Source of the DNA: Mytilus californianus
Lineage: Eukaryota > Mollusca > Bivalvia > Mytilida > Mytilidae
Direction of reading: 5' to 3'
NCBI RefSeq assembly: GCF_021869535.1
Contig: NW_026262679.1
Span: 83,325,143 to 83,389,142 of the forward strand
DNA length: 64,000 bases
The translations under genes were made by a program, and so were the position numbers. Shown here in pieces: positions 25,350 to 34,900 of this stretch; the first letter of the stretch is position 1; each line of letters opens with the position of its first letter. The notes below the pieces were generated by a model. The model had not been told where the DNA came from. It saw only the letters and a program-made list of their open reading frames with translations, and made no database searches.

Positions 25350-26189
25350 CCGCCATACGAGTTCAAAATCAGGTACAGGTCCTATAATATAATACCTGAC
25401 AGGAACATTATGAAACAGAATTTCTAAATCGGTCCATTAGTGAAACGAAGGATTTTAACAGAAGGTATATTTCTTACTATGAAAAGTCTTGATAATGTCA
25501 TATGGACGCTGCAGTTGTGGATATGTGGAATTTATGATATAGTTATTATTTTACTAGCTAGTAAATTGAGAGACATCCATATACTGTAAATCAACCAGTC
25601 CGTGATGGCGCCCGTAGAAATCGAGCATTTGCCTGTCATTTCATTCCAAGATACTGAGATGCTGTAAAAATCAACCAGTTCGTGGTGGCATCCGTTGAAA
25701 TCGCGCATTTATCTGTCATTTCATTTTATCAAGTTTGAAGATGACTATATTCCTTATTCGATTTGTAATTATGTTTAATGAAAAAAATAGACATTGATTA
25801 TTTTCTGTTTTTAATTTGTGGTATTTTATCAATAGTTCCGATCTAATATAACGTGCAATAAAATCCTCATACCTTTGTTCGGAAAAATAAAAAAAAATGA
25901 ATAATGGCCGTACTTCAGCTCGGTTGTTAATTTTGTCATAAAAGTAGTATTGATCATTGCTAAAATCATCAGAACATTTTATGAATAGGATGGCATTAGA
26001 TGTGGAATATTGAATAACAAAAATGTGATACAGGACCATTGCTTTAGAACATTTAGTCATAGGAATATGCACACAAAAAACCCAGATTTTATTGCTTTAC
26101 GATCCTATAATAGTGTTTGAATCAATACTTTAAGGGAGAAAAATACTTTTCATCAAGAGCATTTTCAGTATTAATCTGAAATCATGTCA
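25350..26189. other. Intergenic, with a small tandem duplication at 25580-25726
   Basis: No gene seen. Two copies of an about 81-bp unit with AATCAACCAGTYCGTG and CTGTCATTTCATT lie at 25580-25645 and 25660-25726. The 118-codon minus frame covering 25716-26072 has no recognisable feature. Confidence 0.4.
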
Positions 26190-26237
26190 CTAGTAAAGCA
26201 GGATCTGTTTGCTCTTCTGGAGCACTTGAAATTATCA
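26190..26237 (+). mobile_element. Fragment of the retroelement 3' tail
   Basis: About 48 bases match the AGCAGGATCTG-CTTCTGGAGCAC part of the tail at 17815 and 25140. Confidence 0.5.
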
Positions 26238-26242
26238 AACTC

Positions 26243-26690
26243 AATAAGAAGATGTGGTATGAGTGCCAATGAGACAACTCTTCATCCAAGTCACAATGTA
26301 CAACACAGAGCCTTGGCTCACACCGAACAGCAAGCTATAAAGAGCCCCAAAATGACTAGTGTAAAACAATTCAAACAGGAAAACCAACGGTCTCATCTAT
26401 ATAAAAAACGAGAAACGAGGTACACCTATGAACCACATCAACAAACAACAAGCACTGAACAACAGGCTCCTGACTTAAGTCAGGTGCATAAAAATGCAGC
26501 GGGTTTAAACGTTTTAACAGGCGCCAACCTTCATCCTAACCTGAGACAGTAGTGTAACATTACAATATAAAAAGACACACTATAAAATATCAATTGAAAC
26601 GGCTTAGCTCCATCAAAAAGACATTTAAACAAAAACAAGTAAACATACACTGAACGAATAAGTTTGATCTATGACACAATATTAAAACGT
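26243..26690 (+). repeat. Repeat R1, long copy
   Basis: Plus-strand copy running from AGATGTGGTATGAGTGCC through CCAACCTTCATCCTAACC. A 122-codon open frame across it is a fusion of tail and repeat text, not a gene. Confidence 0.8.
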
Positions 26691-26830
26691 AGGTGCCTAT
26701 ATAACATTGACGTTACAGTTAGTAAAAAAGAAAGATGTAGGAAGAGTGTCAAAAAGACAAAGTATATTTGTTCCGCCTAACAGAAGTTCCTCAGTTTAGA
26801 ACTGTTATTAAAAACGCTATCATTATGAAA

Positions 26831-26880
26831 ATAAGGAGATGTGGTATGATTGCCTATGAAACAACTATCCACCATTTATA
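26831..26880 (+). repeat. Repeat R1, terminal fragment
   Basis: Only the first 50 bases of R1 (AGGAGATGTGGTATGATTGCC and the following ACAACTATCCACC). Confidence 0.7.
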
Positions 26881-27134
26881 ATATCGGTTTCTTTTGGAAA
26901 ACATATTGTATACCCTTATTCCGTTAGGAACAAAACTGTAGTATTTCTTCCAGTGGAAATGATATTTTAGAATATTCCTTCCCTTGTGAACTAATATTAT
27001 AAAGGAACTATTATGCCATGACAAGATAAATCACAGGTTTTGGAGGCTCTCGTTTTGCAGTCTTTAGTTTTGTGTGTAGTTTTTTGTAGACTGTTGATTG
27101 TCTTTGTGTCGTTTTTCTTGTCTGTTTTCCGTCG

Positions 27135-27400
27135 ACTTGTGATTGTTTGCCTCAACGAGTTTGTACTTACATTAGCATCATGACGAATACCACATGTGGA
27201 GCAGGATCGTTTACCCTTCCGGAGCACCTGAGATCATCCCCGGATTTTGTTGGGTTCGCGTTGCTCAGTCATTATGTTGTGTTTTCTATACTGTTTGTCT
27301 TTTGGTCGTTTTTCGGTTTATTCTTCCAGTTTGTCATCGACTTATAAGTTTGAATATCCGTTTGTTATCTTCTGCTTTTCTTTTAGTATCGTCTGCCCCT
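27135..27400 (+). mobile_element. 5'-truncated retroelement tail
   Basis: Third sizeable copy of the 3' tail (CCACATGTGGAGCAGGATCG onwards). Overlapping open frames of 66-106 codons are its T-rich translation. Confidence 0.6.
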
Positions 27401-27639
27401 TTTTAGATAGAAGGGAACTAAATAAGCTTATGAATGAGCTATCTGTTGTTTTTCATCTTTTTGTCTTTCTTTTGTTATCAACCCCCGGGTTGTTCGTGGG
27501 GTTGATTTTTCGTCTTTTTATTTCCCTTTTCTCCAAGAATAATCATATTTTGTGCTTTTGCCAATGAAACACTGTCCGTCAAACTGACAAATAATGGCAT
27601 AAGTTAGAATAAATTCAGGTGCAAGGATGAATTTAATTA

Positions 27640-27965
27640 TTTTATTTTATATTTATAACAGTAAGGAACAAATAAGCGAAAAGAGGGGCACAATTAGTTT
27701 CCGTTGGAATACCAATCACTTTTTCGGTACACTCTATCTCCAAAACGAACATGATTCTTACTGTATCAAGCATGAACAATAACTTCAATCATTTCTGTTT
27801 TGTAAGAGTGCATTAATTAATGTCAGTATTTTATTTAATTGGAAAATCAATGTGTGTTGGCGTTCAAATGCGTCTATTAATCTTGAATCGTATAAATGTG
27901 TAATTATTTCTTACAGAAAACCTGAAATTCCAAAACTAATTTTCTTGAGAAAGTCATCAAAATGC
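27640..27965 (-). mobile_element. Reverse-transcriptase relic
   Basis: The minus strand encodes VIGIPTETNCAPLFAYLFLTVI near 27670-27725, the GIPMGTNCAPL box with changes. The upstream part is degenerate. Confidence 0.5.
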
Positions 27966-28004
27966 AAACAAAGCAAAATAACACCAAAGCATACATTGTT
28001 GAAG

Positions 28005-28195
28005 GCCGTTAGGTGAACTATAATTGCTTATATCCACTTCAGTTGAACTCTGGTGAATAGTTGTCTCATTGGCAACAATGCCACATCTCTTTACTTTTAT
28101 ATAGTTGTCTCATTAGCAATCAGACAACATCTCCTTATATTTATATACCGTAGATGTCTTATTTGCAAATATACAACATCTCCTATTTTTTTTTA
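28005..28195 (-). repeat. Repeat R1 terminus in three tandem copies
   Basis: An R1 copy whose last about 45 bases (TAGTTGTCTCATTGGCAA then CACATCTC and an AT run) occurs three times in a row at 28058, 28107 and 28150, each more diverged than the last. Confidence 0.7.
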
Positions 28196-28649
28196 TACTA
28201 TTACAATTGAAAAATTCAACAAACTGTCCATATAGAATAAATAAATATTGAACAAACAAGTTTATTCCACTGTTTAAATATATTGATAGTTTAATCAATA
28301 TTTGATTGGTTGAGACTATCCCACGTGTCATTGAACAAATCTTCATATTCCATTCTGAGGATCATATTCCCCTCTGAAATGTCGGGATTACTTCGTGCGC
28401 ACGACGTTACGCGCGGTTAATGTACATAACGTTTTGAACTTCTTATTCTTCTTAAAATAGCGATAGCAAAAATCATTATCATGTTCAAATTTATTTCAGA
28501 CGATAAAACAAAAAGACTTCTAATTAAATTTTGATCCTTACTGTTTATCAATGGGTATGCAAAAACAAGCGGATAAGAAAAAAAAATGTATGCAAAATAA
28601 TATTTAATGTATTGATAGTAAACAAAGCATAGGCAGTGGAATAAAACAT

Positions 28650-28795
28650 TCATTTCCCTTTGCCTCGGGAGATATGAAGATTTGCTCACCCTCGAAAAAT
28701 CATAATTCCCTCGGGCAGAGCCCTCGTGAAATATGAATATTCTTGGGTGAACAAATCTTCATATCTCCCTCCGACACGGGAAATAAATGTATATA
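28650..28795. mobile_element. Palindromic MITE
   Basis: The arms GGAGATATGAAGATTTGYTC and its inverse (28664-28690 and 28746-28772) extend outwards to CATTYATTTCCC on both sides, about 45 bases per arm. A related direct copy of the arm lies at 28333-28360. No coding capacity. Confidence 0.65.
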
Positions 28796-28859
28796 GTACT
28801 GAATTCATTATGACACATGTCAAGGTTGTATGTCTGGGACCGTATGTTAGAGGTCGTCT

Positions 28860-28865
28860 TTTAAT
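28860..28865 (-). promoter_or_regulatory. Putative poly(A) signal of MINPP copy C
   Basis: ATTAAA on the minus strand, about 60 bases after the stop of copy C. Confidence 0.35.
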
Positions 28866-28924
28866 TAGAAATATTAATCATTACTTGAATTTTTTTTGTG
28901 TGAAATAAATGATAACCAGAAATA

Positions 28925-31900
28925 TCATTTTAACAGTATCCTTATGCAAGACAGGTAAGTCAATAGCAATACCAGCATATAGTCTGAACTCAAAATGAAA
29001 CTGTTACTGGACATGCTGGTATTAATTTTACATATCTGCTCAACATCGCAGTTCGCAAGATCCTTGTAATATGTTTCAAATTCTGAAAACAGACAACTTC
29101 TTTGTCCACATGCCGGAATAACTACTGGTTCCTCGTTTACAAATAATCTAATAAGGTAGTCCATGGATGTGTCACATTTGTATAATCCAAACCCAAGATT
29201 GGCTGAAAATGGACCAATCAAACTTGTTCTAAATGTTCTGTTCTTGTTCATTTGGTAATTGTCAGCTAAAAATTTCTGTGAGTCGTTGAACAACCCAAAA
29301 GCCGTATACAGTGGAATAATAGTATCAGTATGTCCAAACTGTATTACAAAAGGTTCTGGGTATGTCTCACTGAAATGTATCAAATACAAGTAAAGTAGAT
29401 TTAATTTTATTTGGCAGCAGTGTTTGACGCAGATAGACAAAAAAATACTAGATTTAGGAAATAACAAGATTTCTGTAATAACGGGGTAGAAATAATCGAT
29501 TTCAAATGTCAATTTTAAAGTCATACAGATAACCGTCAAAAGGTGATATAACCAAACTTACAACATAAATATTTTGCGATATCTTGGACATATATAATAA
29601 CTTTCAAATTTTCGTTCATAAAATCAAAACTTCGCAGAACGAGTTTGGGAACAAACATATTATCGGACAACAAGGTCCAACAAACATTTCGGTCTACATT
29701 CTCGGGAGCAAACATTTATTCTTATGCAATGAATTTTGTTTTCTGTGAAATATTTTTCAAATGTTATATTTCTGCAATATTATAACAGAAGTATATTTAT
29801 AAGTTACGGAAGATTAGTTAACTGACGAATATTGAAAAATTATGTTTTGAAACTCATTGTAAAAAGTTATTGGAACGAAGGGAACTAATTTTAAGTCGAT
29901 AGACTTACTCTGTCAAAAAATAATTTATGACAAAACATGTTTATCTTGAACAAATACCAGGTTTAGTAGAAAGTAAACATAACCATAATACAAGGCAAAG
30001 GCAAAATGTTTAGAAACTACTATACGGTATGGGTTTTTCTCATTGTTGAAGGCCGTACGGTTGCCTTTAATTGCTTACATCCACTTCATTTGTATACTTT
30101 GGTGGATAGTTGTCTTATTGGTAATCATACCACATCTCCTTATTTTTATATAGTATAAAAATTCGCTCATGTTTAGAATTTTCTTTCCTGCAACATTGAA
30201 ATTATGGGATATTTTAAAAGATACCTGTAAATTTAGACAATGCGAAATCAGGAGGAGTTTCCCACATATTACTATTTTGGAAATTGCATTGTACAATCTC
30301 TCCATGCACGCCTATATACGAGTGAACTCGTGCGCTTTACACTCCCATTTATTTTTAAGTTATATAGTAGGTTGTGGCCTCCTAGTAATCGATGTGGTGC
30401 TATAGAAACAAACTTTAATTATTGTTAACGTTCTCCATTTATGTTAACTTACTTCAAATGCTATTGAACTACCTTGCTCATTTTATACAGCGTATTGATG
30501 CCTATAGTTTACTTCTTTTAACTGATGATGAAAACAGTACTCTTTCTGTTAACTTCTCTGTCGCTGGCAATACAATTTTCTTATCAATTGAGGTTCAGAA
30601 TTATATTTTGAAAAGTAAAAGGTTTATTTCATTTTCCTTATGAAAGCTTTAATTAAATGTTTTCCTTGCATTTCGATTATTTTATTCCATTTACTTTTGC
30701 CGGCTTTTTTAAAACATCTAATAAATGTTTAAAAAGTTGATATTCGTACAGACAATTGCACATATAAAATCGTCAAATAATTATAAAGAAGTCTGTAAAC
30801 TGATGAAACTAAGATCTTTCACTCTGATCAGTTGGATTTGTTTCAATAAGTCTGACGGAGCTGAGTGAAAGATCTGATTTTGATTAGATTGAATATGTTG
30901 GGCTATCAATTTTGAAAGTTACTAACTAAAGATAATCGCTTTATTTTTCTATCGACGCCAAATGCCTATTTCAGTGCATTCTGATATATGACAGACTATA
31001 GGAACACCGACGAGCAATGTATGATAATAGTAATATGCAACGGCCGATTACGCCGATTGTTCATGTGCAAATTACTTGATGGATGGATTGGTAAACGTCC
31101 AGTTACAAACATTACATGCATATCAGAACGATAACCTGTAAATATGATATGAATATGAACTCTGCTTTGTACTAGACAGACATGCTGAACTGGATTTTGA
31201 CGTGCTACAATATACCAGTTCTCAAGAAGACTGTTACCCTTACCGGATAAATTATTCTGACTTAGAGCCGACGAGTATTTGGTCTTTTTCCTGATGCTGC
31301 GGGAAGCAACAAACGCCAAGTGTCAAGTCTTAATATCAACCCGGCCTTGGATCGAACCCCAGTACTCCCAGTGGCCACACTCGAGGCGATGTGCAATGAG
31401 GTGCAATTTACTTGACAAAAGCGTTTAATATTGTTACAAAGTGAAGAAATGTACAATTTTACGATCGTGGGGTTTTAGACAAACTTAAAGACCAAAAACA
31501 ATATTGTACTTTTTACTTAGATAGCACTTTAAAATTTAAATACAAGGCACTGGACGGTATAATACATCGACCGTGGCAAAATAACGCCTACATAAGTATA
31601 AATGGAAAAGGAAATGTCAGATAAATAAAAACCGATTGGCAATTTTTTCCGCTTTGGGCACTATTATAACAGGTACCATTAGTCATGCTTACTTTTAAGA
31701 TTAATGTGTTTAGCGATAAAACCGTTTGTTTAAAATACGGTTGCTTGGGGTAGACAAATTAAATTGTTTTCTGGATGCTGTTCCGGCGAGATCAACTGAT
31801 ATATTAGACTATTTATCTCGTACAAACATTTATTATAAAGATGTGATATATTGTAAGAGTTTCATTTCCTTAACATCGACCAATGGTATATTTTTACACA

Positions 31901-34900
31901 AAAAGGGGGATGTTAATACAATACGGATATGTCTAAGCTAACAACATAAGGAAATTCCTTAAGAATAGAATTTAGAAATGGTATAAAAAATACACTTTTT
32001 CTAATTCATTTTTGATAGTACTATAAAAGAGAAAAAAATAAAAAATCATATATCAGAGTAAGTATGATTTTCAAAACAACAAAAGATAAGAAAATAACAA
32101 ATTATGTACAAAACGTAACGGTTAAATGATGACCGAAGACAAGATCTTCAGGTGTGTTTTGTATGTCTCTTGTGACTGTACTCCTAAAACTAAAGAAAAT
32201 GTGTGGTAAAGGTTTCATAGTGATATCACTCCTAAAACTAATCAATACACGCAGTATACCGATTTGACAGAAAATCATAAATATGTTAAAAACAGCAAAG
32301 GAAATAGTGGGTGAGGACCGATTTTATAATGCCATGTAGGTATTTACGACCGCTTCTGATGACCACTACATATCCATATAATGAACACATAACGTCGTTA
32401 CTAATATCATATACTCACTTATGTCGTTTTCCATCCACAACATTTCTGAACATTTTAAACAGCCGTGAAGTATATGGACAAGATGTCTGCCAATTAATTG
32501 TGAAGCCGTATCCCATCTCCCAGTAGTTCTAAAGAAGAAATTAGTTTCCATATAAAATTAGATACCAGGCGCGGATCCAGTCATTTTGAAAATGGGGGTT
32601 CCAACCCCCAGAACAACTAGAAACGTTTAAATGAAAATAAATTTAAAAAAACTATTGAATGGTGACTTGGGAATAGAAATAGGGTCACCATTGGTCTTCC
32701 TCCGACCGGCAGTTAAACCCTCGCCAAAATGGGGCGTCCGTTTGGCTGCGAGGGGTGTACTGTACAAGTTCGCAGCCACGTCCGGTCAGAATGGGTACGT
32801 TAAATCCGATGCATCGTGTAACGAGAGTGCCACGCTCTGGGCACGTTAAGAATCCTTGCAACAACTCTTTGAAGTGTCCGTAGGTCGCATGTTGCAAGGC
32901 TAAATTTCTGTCCCTATCTAAAATACACCCATTTTCCCGACCTTCATCCCGGACGGCCTCTATTACAGGTCCTACCTATCGTATGTATTGTTAATTTGTT
33001 CTCGTCCTGAACATGCATGAAATATTTGCCACTGGACGTTAAGCAACCAACAATAAATCAATGAACTAATAAAGATAAGACGCAAAAAAAACAGGGATAA
33101 ACACTGGCACACACAAAAATGCATATGCCTCGGCATTACGAACTACCCTACACTCCAATAATGATGTTAGCTATATACCCTGGAATATCTTACTTTCGTG
33201 TCTTACTGTCATACTGTTTTACTTATCTCAGAAAATTTTTATAACACTTCGTGATACATGAAAGATTAGCTAACATTGACTTCCAGATCTATATATGAGT
33301 TTGACCAATATAAAAATAGGAAGATGTAGTATAATTGTCAAGAGACAATTCTCCATCAGACCAAATGCTGTAAAAGTTAGCAACTATAGGTTAACGTACG
33401 GCCTTCAACAATGAACAAAACCCATACCGCATAGCAAGCTATAAAAGATCCGGAAATGACAAATGTAAAACAATTCAAACTAAAAATCGTCTCTTTTTTC
33501 GTAATTTTATTTTCAACAATGAACAAAACCCATACCGCATGGCAAGCTATAAAAGATCCGGAAATGACAAATGTAAAACAATTCAAACGAAAAATCGTCT
33601 CTTTTTTCGTAATTTTTTTTATGTAGAGATTCCCGTGTTCTTGGTTATTTAACGAAAAAATATTATCAAGACAAAGGTAAGTGTTGTTTAATTTATCAAT
33701 TAAATGGAATGCAGACGGGTCTTTACTGAGTTTGGCCATAAACAGTGATTCATAACAATACAGTAACAGGTGTGCTCTGAAAGGGGTACTATTGGTGTTC
33801 ATGTGAATACCCACAACCTGTCAATAAACTTTACTGAAACTACAAAAATTTTGTCAAAGAGAAAATTTACAGCTTTAATCATCTCATCACACGTTTAATT
33901 ATATAAAAATAAGGATATGTGGTATTTACTATATAAAAATAAGGAGATGTGGTATGATTGCCAATGAAACCACTATCCACCAAAGTTCAAATGAAGTTTA
34001 TGTAGTTATCATAGGCAACTGTACGGCCTTCAACAATGAAAAAAGTAAGTATATTTACCATATTTACCTTAAACTCATGCTTTATATGAGTTGCAGCAGA
34101 TACATTTTCAATCAGGTTTTTTAAACGGCCATCTAATTAAAGTGTTGTTTGATAAGATTCTGTGAAAGTGTAGTGTAAAGAGTTGGAAAGTCATAATTTT
34201 GAATCGAATTAAAAGGACGCAATTTATCTGAAACATCCAAAGAATGTTTACACTTCAAAAATAGTTAATTCCACTATTTTCATAGGATTTGTTCAAAAAG
34301 TTAATGATAAGTTCTTTGATAATAGTTTACATGGCTACTATAATTCACATGATTGTACTTACACGAATATCAATTAGATAGTCAATGATCAGCAGATCTT
34401 CCATGTCAAAGAATTGGCACCAATTTGATTTGTTTAACATACCAAGTTCAAACGCACATATTTGTTGTATGGTAACAACATCCACTAGAAAATAAGACAC
34501 ATTAGATTAAAATAGTTCTTAAGTGTGGTAATAGATTACTCTCAGTCGTGTCAAAAGAACACATTGCGTGTAATCAAAGTTCAGTGTTAAAAGGCATTAC
34601 TGCGTGTGATATTAACGACTGGTGAAGAGCAGCAATTCTGTTCTGTATTCTGTTTCTTTGCTTTTGATTTTATAAGTACGTACATGAAGGAATTTTGTGT
34701 CATTATTTAACTTGACTTTTCTTTCGCAGGGTAACTGTTTTGTTCAGTTTGCAAAACACAAGTTATGTTTCATTTCAAATTGGTATATTAAGTTTGGATA
34801 AATAAAAAAAATTCTGAAGACATAGAGTAAAGGGAAAAACGAAAAACCGATAGAACATGCTATCAGATTTCCTTTCAATGTGTATTCATCATGCTGGTGA

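Noticed and set aside
26184-26552. 122-codon plus frame
   Set aside because: It runs from a retroelement tail into repeat R1, both non-coding elsewhere in the window.
31150-31400. A tRNA gene on the minus strand
   Set aside because: Only a B box is convincing; A box spacing and cloverleaf pairing do not fit.
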